Of a stretch of 64,000 nucleotides of DNA, positions 9,614 to 18,246 are shown one piece after another (positions within the stretch are counted from its first letter, which is position 1; each line of letters opens with the position of its first letter). The notes under the pieces are model-generated. The model saw only the letters and a program-made list of their open reading frames with translations, searched no databases and had not been told where the DNA came from. The position numbers and the translations under genes were made by a program. The stretch comes from Pseudomonas sp. ADAK18 (GTDB lineage: Bacteria; Pseudomonadota; Gammaproteobacteria; Pseudomonadales; Pseudomonadaceae). The stretch spans positions 3,699,001 to 3,763,000 of the forward strand of contig NZ_CP052859.1 of assembly GCF_012935695.1 (NCBI RefSeq). The letters are read 5' to 3'.

Positions 9614-11041
9614 CTATAAATGAAACCGCCCCCCGCCCTGTCCCAACGCCGTCGCCAAGGCATCAAACCCCTCCCGCAACAACTGATCATCCCCGGACGT
9701 ATTGCAGATACTCGCCCGAATAAACTGCGGCACTGCGGTTTGCCCGACGGCAAACGCCTCCGCCGTCGCGATCAGGTAATTGTTCTGCTTGAGTTCGGCC
9801 TCGATTTCCGAGGCCCGCCAAGGCTCCGGGACTTCGATCCAAAAATGTGGGCTGTTGAGGTGAGTACGGTATTCAAGGCCGGCCAGCAGGCCTTCAACCA
9901 GCGCCTTGCGTCGGCTGATCTCGTTGATTTGCTGGTGCAGCAAATACTCCGCCGTGCCGTTTTCGATCCATTGGGTGGCCAGTTCCAGGGTCACTGGCGT
10001 CGCCATCCAGCAGGTAGAACGCAGGGCCGCAGAGATACGACTGACCAGCGCTGGTGGTGCATGTACGTAACCCACACGCAAGCCTGCCGACACCGCCTTG
10101 CTCAGGCTGCTGATCAGAATCGTGCGTTCCGGGGCGAAATGGCTCAGCGGTGGCGGCCGGTCTTCCACCAATACGCCATGGGCCTCGTCTTCGAGGATCA
10201 GCAAGTTGTGTTCCCGGCAGACCTTGACCAACGCCTCACGCCGGGCGACCGACAGCACCGCCGTCGTAGGATTCTGGATCGTCGGCGTGCAGTACAAGGC
10301 CGACACCCGGTGATTGCGGCAGACCTCATCCACCGCACTCGGTAGCAGCCCTTCGTCATCCATCTCCAGGCCAATCAAACGTATGCCAAGCATGCGCGCG
10401 GCAGTGATCAACCCTGGGTAGGTCAGTTGTTCCGTTACCACGGTGTCCCCGGCCCGTAACAACGCCATCATGGCGCACAACAGCCCGTGCTGGCCGCCAT
10501 TGACGCAAATCACCTGCTCGGGAATCGGATAGAAGTCGCGCTGGGTCAGCCATTGGGCGCCGGCAGCGCGGTAACGGGGCAAACCGGCATCCGGGGTGTA
10601 CGCGCTGATGTCCTGCAAGAACTTGCCGTTATTGGCCAGGGTTTGAAAGCTCTGCGCCAGGAATGTCGTCTCCTGCCCCGGGATATGCATGTTGCGGCTC
10701 ATGTCGAAGTATTGCCGCGGCTCCTCGCTGAAGTTACGGAAGCCCTCATCCCGTTGGCGCTCCATCCCACGCTTGCGCACAAAAGTGCCATCGCCGACCC
10801 GCGCCACCACCAAACCCAGGCGTTCCAGCTCACCGTAGGCCCGACTGATGGTACCGATGGTGACGCCCAGATTGTCGGAAAGCACCCGATGGGGCGGCAG
10901 TTTTCGTCCCGGTTCAATCAAGCCTTCAAGGATGCCCCGCTCCATGACATCGGACAGGCGTTTGTACTTGACGCCCTGACCGCTGGACAGCCCCTCACGC
11001 ATAATTGACACCATGTCAATATTTGTTTTGACAGTCATCAT
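9614..11041 (-). CDS. MocR/PdxR-family regulator (GntR helix-turn-helix fused to a class-I aminotransferase-like domain)
   Basis: 475 residues. The N-terminal winged helix-turn-helix (about 20-90) includes EPGRKLPPHRVLSDNLGVT and GTISRAYGELERLGLVVARV. The rest is a PLP-dependent aminotransferase fold with a candidate PLP Lys in SSLSKAVSAGLRVGY. MocR proteins sense PLP or an amino-acid-PLP adduct and usually control the divergent neighbouring gene. Here the neighbour is the EamA exporter and the cysteine-type operon behind it, with a 90-bp intergenic region, so an amino-acid ligand is expected (inference). Confidence 0.9.
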   Translation of the reverse strand: MMTVKTNIDMVSIMREGLSSGQGVKYKRLSDVMERGILEGLIEPGRKLPPHRVLSDNLGVTIGTISRAYGELERLGLVVARVGDGTFVRKRGMERQRDEGFRNFSEEPRQYFDMSRNMHIPGQETTFLAQSFQTLANNGKFLQDISAYTPDAGLPRYRAAGAQWLTQRDFYPIPEQVICVNGGQHGLLCAMMALLRAGDTVVTEQLTYPGLITAARMLGIRLIGLEMDDEGLLPSAVDEVCRNHRVSALYCTPTIQNPTTAVLSVARREALVKVCREHNLLILEDEAHGVLVEDRPPPLSHFAPERTILISSLSKAVSAGLRVGYVHAPPALVSRISAALRSTCWMATPVTLELATQWIENGTAEYLLHQQINEISRRKALVEGLLAGLEYRTHLNSPHFWIEVPEPWRASEIEAELKQNNYLIATAEAFAVGQTAVPQFIRASICNTSGDDQLLREGFDALATALGQGGGRFHL

Positions 11042-11131
11042 TCGCCCAAATAGTGTGCTTTAACGGGTTCAATCACCGGATTAAGGATCTCAATATAGAG
11101 GTCAATTCCGTATCAGGGAAGCAATGTCACG

Positions 11132-12082
11132 ATGCCAATGTCCGCCGTCTTAGAAAACACTGAAAAAACAAAAACACGCAAACAGTGGCTGGCCGGCCTG
11201 ATCACCAGTGTGATGTTTCTGATTGTCTGCCTGAGCTGGGGAACCACCTGGCTGGGGATCAAGATCGCGGTGGAGAGTGTGCCGCCGCTGACCTCGGCCG
11301 GCCTGCGCTTCCTGATCGCCTTCCCGCTGTTCCTGTGTTTCGCCATGGTGCGCCGCGAGCCAATCCTGTTCCCTCGGGAGAGTCGCTGGTTCTTCGTGTT
11401 CGTGACCCTTTCCTACTTCAGTGTTCCTTATTACCTGCTCAACTACGGCGAGATGCATGTCTCGTCCGGCCTCACCGCCCTACTGTTCAGTTGCATGCCC
11501 GTATTCATCCTGATTTTTTCTGCGCTGTTTTTGCGTGAGCGCATCTACTTTTCCCAAGTGGTCGGCATCGGCATCGGTTTCGCCAGCCTCTACATGATCA
11601 TCAAGAGCCAGGGCCTGCACCTTGACCATGCCGAGTTCTTCGGAGTGCTGGCGATTCTCGCCGCCGCGATCATGCATGCCTTGTGCTATGTCATCACCAA
11701 GCAAAAAGGCAGTGCCATCAGCGTCATTACCTACAACACCCTACCCATTGGCATCGCCGGTCTGATGCTGTTTCTCGCCGGGCTGTGGTTTGAAACCCCA
11801 ACATTCGAAGACATCACCCTGCGCTCTTGGAGCGCCCTGTTCTACCTGGGGCTGGTGGCGTCGGTCGGTGGTTTTATCGTGTATTTCATGCTGCTCAAGC
11901 GCCTGAGCCCAATTATCTTGTCTTTCGTCTTTATCATTTTCCCGGTATTCGCCGTGATCATCGGCGCCTGGTACGAAGGCGTGGAAATTTCCAAGGACCT
12001 AATGCTGTACTCGGCGATCCTGCTGGCCGGCTTTGCGATCACCAAACTGCCCGTCGAAAAGCTCCTGGCCAAGAAAAACTGA
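11132..12082 (+). CDS. EamA/DMT-family transporter, probable amino-acid exporter
   Basis: 316 residues with about ten predicted transmembrane helices in two EamA repeats (SVMFLIVCLSWGTTWLGIKI in the first half, LGLVASVGGFIVYFMLLKRL in the second). Family members of this type export cysteine, O-acetylserine, threonine or similar metabolites. It is first in a run of five same-strand genes; the next start follows its stop by one base. An ATG six bases downstream of the chosen one is a possible alternative. The substrate is inferred only from context, which points to a cysteine-like product. Confidence 0.87.
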   Translation: MPMSAVLENTEKTKTRKQWLAGLITSVMFLIVCLSWGTTWLGIKIAVESVPPLTSAGLRFLIAFPLFLCFAMVRREPILFPRESRWFFVFVTLSYFSVPYYLLNYGEMHVSSGLTALLFSCMPVFILIFSALFLRERIYFSQVVGIGIGFASLYMIIKSQGLHLDHAEFFGVLAILAAAIMHALCYVITKQKGSAISVITYNTLPIGIAGLMLFLAGLWFETPTFEDITLRSWSALFYLGLVASVGGFIVYFMLLKRLSPIILSFVFIIFPVFAVIIGAWYEGVEISKDLMLYSAILLAGFAITKLPVEKLLAKKN

Positions 12083-12083
12083 C

Positions 12084-13946
12084 ATGAACGCCCTCACCCC
12101 TTCCGCCCTGGACCAGATCTACGCCCACGCGAGCCGCACCTACCCCGAAGAGTGTTGCGGCTTCGTCTTCGCGGATGGCAGCGTGTACCTGGGCAGCAAT
12201 ATCCAGAATGAATTGCACCGCAAGAATCCAGAGATGTACCCACGCAGTGCAGCCAACGGTTACACCTTCGCGGTGGCCGATACGCTGATGATGAACAAGG
12301 CTTTTCGCAGTGATAACCCGGTGGTAGTGATCTACCACTCCCATCCTGACGTCGGTGCCTATTTCAGCGACGAGGACCAAGACAAAGCCTTGTTCATGGG
12401 CGAACCGATCTACCCCGTCAGCTACCTGGTGGTGGATGTTCGCCAGGCCAAGCCCCAAGGTTCAAAGCTGTTTGCCTGGGATGGCAGCAGCTTTGCCCGC
12501 AAACCCTTCAACGACCTGCAAATGGAGTTGTGCATGAACGCTGTATCTTTCCCCGACATCCTGGTGCGTGTGGCCAAGCTGCCCGAATCGACCCTTGAGG
12601 GTGCCGGATCGACATTGCGCGAAGTCATTGAAAACCTCTGCGACAGCTACCCGCAATTGCGTGCGCATCTGTTCCACGAGAAAAACAACCAGCTCAAGGA
12701 ACACTTCCTGTTTACCGCCGGGGAAGAGCTGATTGAGGCCGATGAACGGTTGCCCGAGTCGGCAAAAATCGAAGTCCTGCTCGCCACCTCGGGTGGCATG
12801 GACGTCGACCAACTGAGCAATGAAGAAGTGCAGCGCTACGTGCGCCATATCACCCTTCCCGGCGTGGGTCGCGAAGGCCAGTTGAACCTGAAAAAAGCCA
12901 AGGTGCTGATCATCGGCACCGGCGGCCTGGGTTCGCCCATCAGCCTGTACTTGGCGGCAGCCGGTATCGGCACCCTGGGGCTGGTGGACTTTGACGTGGT
13001 GGAAAGCAGCAACCTGCAACGCCAAATCGTCCATAGCAACAGCACGTTGGGGATGTCCAAGGTCGAGTCTGCCAAACAGCGCCTGCAAGACCTGAACAGC
13101 CACATCCAGATCAATGCCCACAACACAGCCTTGAATGCCGACAACGCCCTGGAGCTGGTGGGCGCCTATGACCTGGTGATCGACGGCACCGATAATTTTG
13201 AAACCCGCTATCTGGTCAACGACGCCTGCGTGCAACTGGGTAAACCCCTGGTGTACGGCGCCATCTACCGTTTCGACGGCCAGATCAGCGTTCTTAACTA
13301 CAAAGGCGGCCCGTGTTATCGCTGCCTGTTTCCCCACGCACCACCGGCAGAGCTGGCACCCAATTGCAGTTCCGGCGGTGTGATCGGCGTGCTGCCGGGT
13401 GTGATCGGGATGATCCAGGCCACCGAGGCGATCAAGCTGCTGATCGGGATTGGCGAACCTTTGTCAGGCCGATTGATGCGCTTCGATGCCCTGGCAATGA
13501 AGTTCAGCGAAATCCGCTTCAAGCGCCGTGCTGACTGCCCGTGCTGCTCCGAACTGCGCCGCAATGAACAACCGGCCGCCGCCGTGTGTGCTGACGCGGT
13601 CGCCACCGCCCCGGCCCTGGCCGAAGAGCGCTACATCAAACCACGCGTTCTCAAGCAACTCCTCGAACAACACAGAAGCGCCGACATCCTGCTGGATGTG
13701 CGGGACGCCAGCGAACTGGAAGTCTGCAAGCTGCCCGGGGTGTTGCACATCCCCCTGGCCGAACTCGACGGGCAACTCGACAGCCTGAGCCGAGACAACA
13801 CCCACTACCTGATCTGCTACGCCGGGACCAGGGCCGAGCAGGCCGCCAGCACCTTGCTGGCGGCCGGTTTCGCTAACACCAAAGTACTGCAAGGTGGCAT
13901 GAAGCACTGGGTTCGCGACGTCGAACCCGACATGCCTTTGTACTGA
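12084..13946 (+). CDS. Four-domain fusion: JAMM peptidase - ubiquitin-like sulfur carrier - MoeB/ThiF-type E1 - rhodanese
   Basis: 620 residues. Domain 1 (about 1-150) is a JAMM/Mov34 metalloprotease with Glu22/23, His85-Ser-His87, Ser95 and Asp98, the complete E/HxH-x7-S-x2-D zinc site. Domain 2 (151-238) has the size and pattern of a MoaD/ThiS/CysO sulfur carrier and ends in Gly237-Gly238. Domain 3 (about 243-490) is an E1 with IIGTGGLGSPISLYL, DFDVVESSNLQRQI, zinc cysteines C411, C414, C485, C488 and a candidate catalytic C428. Domain 4 (about 515-620) is a rhodanese with candidate active Cys578 (ICYAGTRAEQ). Separate proteins of this set (Mec+, CysO, MoeZ) make cysteine with CysM in mycobacteria. 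Here they form one chain next to a CysM-like gene. The start was set by the one-base gap after the exporter. Confidence 0.9.
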   Translation: MNALTPSALDQIYAHASRTYPEECCGFVFADGSVYLGSNIQNELHRKNPEMYPRSAANGYTFAVADTLMMNKAFRSDNPVVVIYHSHPDVGAYFSDEDQDKALFMGEPIYPVSYLVVDVRQAKPQGSKLFAWDGSSFARKPFNDLQMELCMNAVSFPDILVRVAKLPESTLEGAGSTLREVIENLCDSYPQLRAHLFHEKNNQLKEHFLFTAGEELIEADERLPESAKIEVLLATSGGMDVDQLSNEEVQRYVRHITLPGVGREGQLNLKKAKVLIIGTGGLGSPISLYLAAAGIGTLGLVDFDVVESSNLQRQIVHSNSTLGMSKVESAKQRLQDLNSHIQINAHNTALNADNALELVGAYDLVIDGTDNFETRYLVNDACVQLGKPLVYGAIYRFDGQISVLNYKGGPCYRCLFPHAPPAELAPNCSSGGVIGVLPGVIGMIQATEAIKLLIGIGEPLSGRLMRFDALAMKFSEIRFKRRADCPCCSELRRNEQPAAAVCADAVATAPALAEERYIKPRVLKQLLEQHRSADILLDVRDASELEVCKLPGVLHIPLAELDGQLDSLSRDNTHYLICYAGTRAEQAASTLLAAGFANTKVLQGGMKHWVRDVEPDMPLY

Positions 13947-13955
13947 CTGCCGGCC

Positions 13956-14885
13956 ATGGGTTCCTACTTGATGTTGCATAACTCGATACTTGACGCCATT
14001 GGCCAGACGCCCATCGTGCGCCTTGAACAATTTTCCGAAGACCTCGGCATCGAGGTCTTCGCCAAGCTGGAGTCGCTGAACCCCGGTGGCAGCCACAAGG
14101 CGCGCATCGCCTTGGGGATGATCCTCGACGCCGAACGCCGGGGCGTGCTGATCCGTGGTTCCGGGCAAACCATCATCGAGCCCAGCGGTGGCAACACCGG
14201 CATTGGCCTGGTGATGGCCGGTAACGTGCTGGGCTACAAAGTGGTGCTGGTGATTCCGGACAACTACAGCCCTGAGAAGCAGAAGCTGCTGCGCCTGTAC
14301 GGCGCCAAGGTAGTGCTGTCGGACAGCCGCCTGGGCAACAATTCCCATGGCGAAAAATGCATGGAGCTACAGCTGGAAAACCCCAGCTTTGTGATGCTCA
14401 ACCAACAGCGCAACGGCGCCAACCCGCAGACCCATCGTGACACCACCGCCCGGGAAATCATCCGTGCGTTTGGCGAGCGGCGGGTGGACTATTTCGTTAG
14501 CGGCATCGGCACCGGTGGCCACATCACTGGCATTGGTGAAACCCTCAAGGCCACCTGGCCGGCCGTGCGCGTAATGGGCGTAGAACCCGAGGAATGCGAC
14601 CTGCTGAGTGATCAACATGCGCCGCACCATATCCAGGGCCTGTCTATCGGTTTGATCCCGAGCATCCTCAATCTGGCGGTGCTGGACGGCATGATCAAGG
14701 TCTCCCGGGAGGAATGCCTGGCGATGATGAAACGCATCATGCGCACCGATGCCATCAGCCTGGGGCTGTCTTCGGCCGCCAATATGGTGGCCATTGCCAA
14801 GCTCGCACCGGAACTGCCCACCGAGACCGTCGTCCTGACCATGGTCTACGACAGTGCGGACAGCTACTTACCCTGTTTCGAATAA
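13956..14885 (+). CDS. PLP-dependent cysteine-synthase-family enzyme (CysK/CysM-like)
   Basis: 309 residues, fold-type II PLP enzyme. The PLP lysine is in NPGGSHKARIALGMI, where classic OAS sulfhydrylases read SVKDR, so the active-site loop differs. The substrate/PLP loop EPSGGNTGIGL and the phosphate-binding GIGTGGHITGIGE are intact. The expected reaction is beta-replacement on O-acetylserine or a related activated serine, with sulfur donated by the thiocarboxylated carrier encoded just upstream (inference from gene order and from the mycobacterial CysO-CysM pathway). The start may be 13956 or the ATG at 13971; neither has a strong ribosome-binding site. It is 9 bp after the fusion gene. Confidence 0.88.
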   Translation: MGSYLMLHNSILDAIGQTPIVRLEQFSEDLGIEVFAKLESLNPGGSHKARIALGMILDAERRGVLIRGSGQTIIEPSGGNTGIGLVMAGNVLGYKVVLVIPDNYSPEKQKLLRLYGAKVVLSDSRLGNNSHGEKCMELQLENPSFVMLNQQRNGANPQTHRDTTAREIIRAFGERRVDYFVSGIGTGGHITGIGETLKATWPAVRVMGVEPEECDLLSDQHAPHHIQGLSIGLIPSILNLAVLDGMIKVSREECLAMMKRIMRTDAISLGLSSAANMVAIAKLAPELPTETVVLTMVYDSADSYLPCFE

Positions 14886-14923
14886 CGATCGCTCTTAAAC
14901 AACAAGAATGCGGGGGTGCCTCC

Positions 14924-15916
14924 ATGGGAGGCTTTATCGACATGCAACAATTGCACGATGAGTTGCTCACCCACCTCATCACCACTCTTTCACCTGCACA
15001 GGTGCAGGAGTTGCAGGCGCACCTGGCGCCGCTGATCCAGACGGCAGCGCAGGCCGTGGCCGAGGACCTGATCGCCTATGCCTATCGCGACCCAGCGTCT
15101 CGCGGACGCGCCGAGCTGATCCTGGAGTCCTACGCCTCGTTCAAGGCGGTGCTGTTCTACCGGCTGGCTCATTGGGTGTGGAGTTTCCACGAGCAACACA
15201 ACAGTGCGTTTTGCGCTATGGCCCTGAAGCTGAGCAACCAGGGCAAGATCCTGTCCGGTGCCGAAATCCATCCTGCCGCGCGGATTGGCCGGCGCTTCGT
15301 GCTTGATCACGGCTATGGCACCGTCATCGGCGAAACCTGCGAGATCGGCAACGACTGCTACATCCTCTGCGGCGTGACCCTGGGTGCGCGCGGCATCGCC
15401 AACAACCCCGACGGCAAGCGTCATCCACGCCTGGGCAACAATGTCGAAATCGGCGCAGGCGCCAGGGTGCTGGGCTATGTGCAAATCGGCGACAACGTGT
15501 TCATCAGCCCGGCCTGTGTGATCACACAGGATGTGCCGGCAGGCACCAAAGTCAAAGTGGTTAACCAGATTCAACTGCAGAAAAACGACGAGTCCGATCA
15601 CAGTAACTACCTTGGCGCCTTCGCCCTCAACGAACGCCTGCACGTGGTTGGCGAGGTCAACGCCAGCCACAAAGTGACGGTGCTGGACGCCGACTTCCAT
15701 CCCTTGGCCGGCGTATTGCTGGAACCCACGGTCAAGGAGCGTCATCACCTGCAGTTTCGCTTGCGTCACGTCGCCTCGACCGGCCACCCGCCGCGCTTGC
15801 CGATCAACCTGAAAGTCTGCGGTCCCGAGTTTGAAATCACCCTGCTGTCTCCCCCTGGCTTGAGCGCAATGGTTCGTCATTTGCTGCAAGTCAGCCCACT
15901 GATCGTCGGAGGTTGA
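14924..15916 (+). CDS. Serine O-acetyltransferase-like (CysE/SrpH-type) hexapeptide enzyme with an extra C-terminal domain
   Basis: 330 residues. The core (about 50-225) resembles serine acetyltransferase: ESYASFKAVLFYRLAHWVW, IHPAARIGRRFVLDHGYGTV, then the left-handed beta-helix repeats IGETCEIGNDCYILCGVTLG and PRLGNNVEIGAGARVLGYVQ. The His of LDHGYGTVIG is the expected catalytic base. About 100 further residues (from NERLHVVGEV) form a domain I do not recognise; typical CysE enzymes lack it. It would supply O-acetylserine to the preceding cysteine-synthase-like enzyme. An alternative start at 14942 has the better ribosome-binding site (GGGAGG, 10-base spacing). Confidence 0.82.
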   Translation: MGGFIDMQQLHDELLTHLITTLSPAQVQELQAHLAPLIQTAAQAVAEDLIAYAYRDPASRGRAELILESYASFKAVLFYRLAHWVWSFHEQHNSAFCAMALKLSNQGKILSGAEIHPAARIGRRFVLDHGYGTVIGETCEIGNDCYILCGVTLGARGIANNPDGKRHPRLGNNVEIGAGARVLGYVQIGDNVFISPACVITQDVPAGTKVKVVNQIQLQKNDESDHSNYLGAFALNERLHVVGEVNASHKVTVLDADFHPLAGVLLEPTVKERHHLQFRLRHVASTGHPPRLPINLKVCGPEFEITLLSPPGLSAMVRHLLQVSPLIVGG

Positions 15917-15918
15917 AC

Positions 15919-16647
15919 ATGTCCGTGCACACAATGGAAACCCTGGCGCTGTTTGACAGTGCGCCTTATCAGAACGCCTTCAGTGCCCGGGTGATCGCCG
16001 TCAGTGAGCAAGGGATCGCCCTGGAACACACCCTGTTCTACCCCACCGGCGGTGGGCAACCTGGGGACACCGGTCACTTCATCCTCGCCGATGGCGCCCG
16101 GGTGGAGGTGATCGGAACAGTACGGGACCCGGTATTACGCTCGATCATCTGGCACCAAGTAGAACAACGCCCTGACCAGCTGTGCGCCGGCGTACAGGTG
16201 GACGCTAACCTGGACTGGGAGCGGCGCTACCAACACATGAAGATGCACACCTGTCTGCACCTGTTGTGTTCGATCATCGATGCCCCGGTGACCGGCTGCA
16301 GTATCAACGCGGACAAGGGGCGCCTGGATTTCGACTTGCCGGAAATGACCCTCGACAAGGACAGCATCACCCGCGACCTCAACGCACTGATCGAGCAGGC
16401 CCATGAGGTCAAGACCCTGTCGATGCCGGCATCGGAATATTCCACCTTGCTGCAGATCACCCGCACCCAGGCGGTGGCGCCGCCGGTGATCCAGGGCGCC
16501 GTGCGGGTGATTGAAATTGCCGGTATCGACATCCAGCCCTGTGGCGGCACCCATGTGATCAACACCGAAGAAATCGGCCGGGTTTTTTGCGAGAAAATCG
16601 AGAAGAAGAGCAAGCACAACCGACGGGTGATTTTGCGGTTTGAGTGA
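15919..16647 (+). CDS. AlaX-type alanyl-tRNA editing hydrolase
   Basis: 242 residues. The chosen ATG overlaps no upstream coding sequence, lies two bases after the previous stop, and has GGAGG six bases upstream. The N-terminal AlaRS-like strand region includes LFYPTGGGQPGDTG. The editing-site zinc ligands are complete: His106 and His110 (HMKMH) and Cys208 and His212 (CGGTH). Free-standing AlaX proteins deacylate tRNA mischarged by alanyl-tRNA synthetase, classically Ser-tRNA(Ala) or Gly-tRNA(Ala). Being last in a cysteine-type operon suggests that it clears tRNA charged with the pathway's precursor or product; that is inference. Confidence 0.88.
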   Translation: MSVHTMETLALFDSAPYQNAFSARVIAVSEQGIALEHTLFYPTGGGQPGDTGHFILADGARVEVIGTVRDPVLRSIIWHQVEQRPDQLCAGVQVDANLDWERRYQHMKMHTCLHLLCSIIDAPVTGCSINADKGRLDFDLPEMTLDKDSITRDLNALIEQAHEVKTLSMPASEYSTLLQITRTQAVAPPVIQGAVRVIEIAGIDIQPCGGTHVINTEEIGRVFCEKIEKKSKHNRRVILRFE

Positions 16648-16664
16648 TGCCTGGGCGGCGTCTG

Positions 16665-18149
16665 TCAGATCACAAACAGATCGACAAACCGATTCACCGG
16701 GGTCGTCTCAAGCCGAGCCTGGTCCTTGCACAAGGCAAAGATCTCGGCACTGCGCTGGGCGGTAAAGCGCGTCGCCAGGTTGGCCTTGAACTTGTCTTCC
16801 AGCAGCGGAATACCATCCACCCGGCGGCGGCGATGGCCAATCGGGTACTCCACCGCCACCTGCTCGGTGCTGGAGCCGTCCTTGAAGAACACTTGCACCG
16901 CGTTGGCAATAGAACGCTTGTCGGCTTCCAGGTATTCGCGGCTGTAACGCGGCTCTTCGACAATGACCATTTTATCCCGCAGCTCATCGATGATCGGGTG
17001 AGCCGCGTGGAACTCATCTTCGTACTGCTCGGCCACCAGATTGCCAAACGCCAGCGGCACGGCGGTCATGTACTGGATGCAGTGGTCGCGGTCGGCGGCG
17101 TTGGCCAGTTGGCCCACCTTGGAAATGATACGAATCGCCGACTCGTGGGTGGTGATGACGATCTTGTCGATCTCATGCAGACGGTTCTTCACTTGAGGAT
17201 GCAACGTCACCGCCGCTTCGCAGGCCGTTTGCGCGTGGAACTCGGCCGGGAAGCTGATCTTGAACAGCACGTTTTCCATCACATAAGTGCCGTACGGCTG
17301 GGACAGGCTGAAGGCTCGCTTGTCTTCGGGCTTGAGCGCCAGGTCTTTGTTGGTGTGGCTGAACAGCACGTCGTAAAAGCCCCATTGTGGGGCGCTCAAT
17401 ACCCCGGGAATGCCCATCTCGCCACGCATGGCGATGTCCGCCAGGCGCACGCCACGGCTGGACGCATCGCCAGCCGCCCACGACTTGCGCGACCCGGCAT
17501 TCGGCGCATGGCGATAAGTGCGCAGGGCCTGGCCGTCGACAAACGCCTGAGACAGCGCCGACAGTAGTTGCTCACGATTGGCACCCATCAGCTTGGCGGT
17601 GACGGCAGTGGACGCGACTTTCACCAACAGCACATGGTCGAGACCGACGCGGTTGAAGGAGTTTTCCAGGGCGATCACGCCCTGGATTTCGTGGGCCATG
17701 ATCATCGCGTCCAACACCGTACGGACGGTCAGCGGCGCATCGCCATTAGCCACACGTTTTTGCGAGAGGTGGTCGGCAACCGCAAGAATCCCGCCGAGGT
17801 TATCGGAAGGATGGCCCCATTCGGCGGCGAGCCAAGTGTCGTTGTAGTCGAGCCAACGCACGATGCAACCGATGTCCCACGCCGCCTTGACCGGGTCCAG
17901 GCGAAACGAGGTGCCCGGCACTCGAGCGCCGAACGGCACCACCGTGCCTTCAACGATCGGCCCCAGGTGCTTGGTGCACTCCGGGAAACGCAGGGCCAGC
18001 AGGCCGCAACCGAGGGTGTCCATCAGACAGTTGCGGGCGGTGTCCAGGGCATCGCGGGATTCGATCTTGAAATTCAGGACGTAGTCGGCGATGTCCTGCA
18101 GAACCTGGTCGTAGTCGGGGCGGTTGTTTTGGTCGACGTTGGCGCTCAT
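16665..18149 (-). CDS. prpD: 2-methylcitrate dehydratase PrpD
   Basis: 494 residues of the MmgE/PrpD family; start at [13 protein letters not shown] with GGAG seven bases upstream. Family segments include [20 protein letters not shown], then [20 protein letters not shown] and [20 protein letters not shown]. It dehydrates 2-methylcitrate in propionate breakdown. In this operon type AcnD with PrpF also performs methylcitrate dehydration, and PrpD is the last gene. It converges with alaX with a 17-bp gap, which marks the boundary between the two loci. Confidence 0.96.
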   Translation of the reverse strand: MSANVDQNNRPDYDQVLQDIADYVLNFKIESRDALDTARNCLMDTLGCGLLALRFPECTKHLGPIVEGTVVPFGARVPGTSFRLDPVKAAWDIGCIVRWLDYNDTWLAAEWGHPSDNLGGILAVADHLSQKRVANGDAPLTVRTVLDAMIMAHEIQGVIALENSFNRVGLDHVLLVKVASTAVTAKLMGANREQLLSALSQAFVDGQALRTYRHAPNAGSRKSWAAGDASSRGVRLADIAMRGEMGIPGVLSAPQWGFYDVLFSHTNKDLALKPEDKRAFSLSQPYGTYVMENVLFKISFPAEFHAQTACEAAVTLHPQVKNRLHEIDKIVITTHESAIRIISKVGQLANAADRDHCIQYMTAVPLAFGNLVAEQYEDEFHAAHPIIDELRDKMVIVEEPRYSREYLEADKRSIANAVQVFFKDGSSTEQVAVEYPIGHRRRRVDGIPLLEDKFKANLATRFTAQRSAEIFALCKDQARLETTPVNRFVDLFVI

Positions 18150-18246
18150 GGCAGTTCTCCAAAGAGTTAGGGGTTGGTCCATCCTCAGGGTCAGGGTTGA
18201 TGTGTTTTTAAAGGCAGATCTTGGTGTCTGCCTGATGGATCAATAC

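Noticed and set aside
9614..16647. Siderophore cluster of the thioquinolobactin type, which also uses a JAMM and a sulfur carrier
   Set aside because: No adenylation, NRPS, kynurenine or TonB-receptor genes are present; the partners are amino-acid enzymes.
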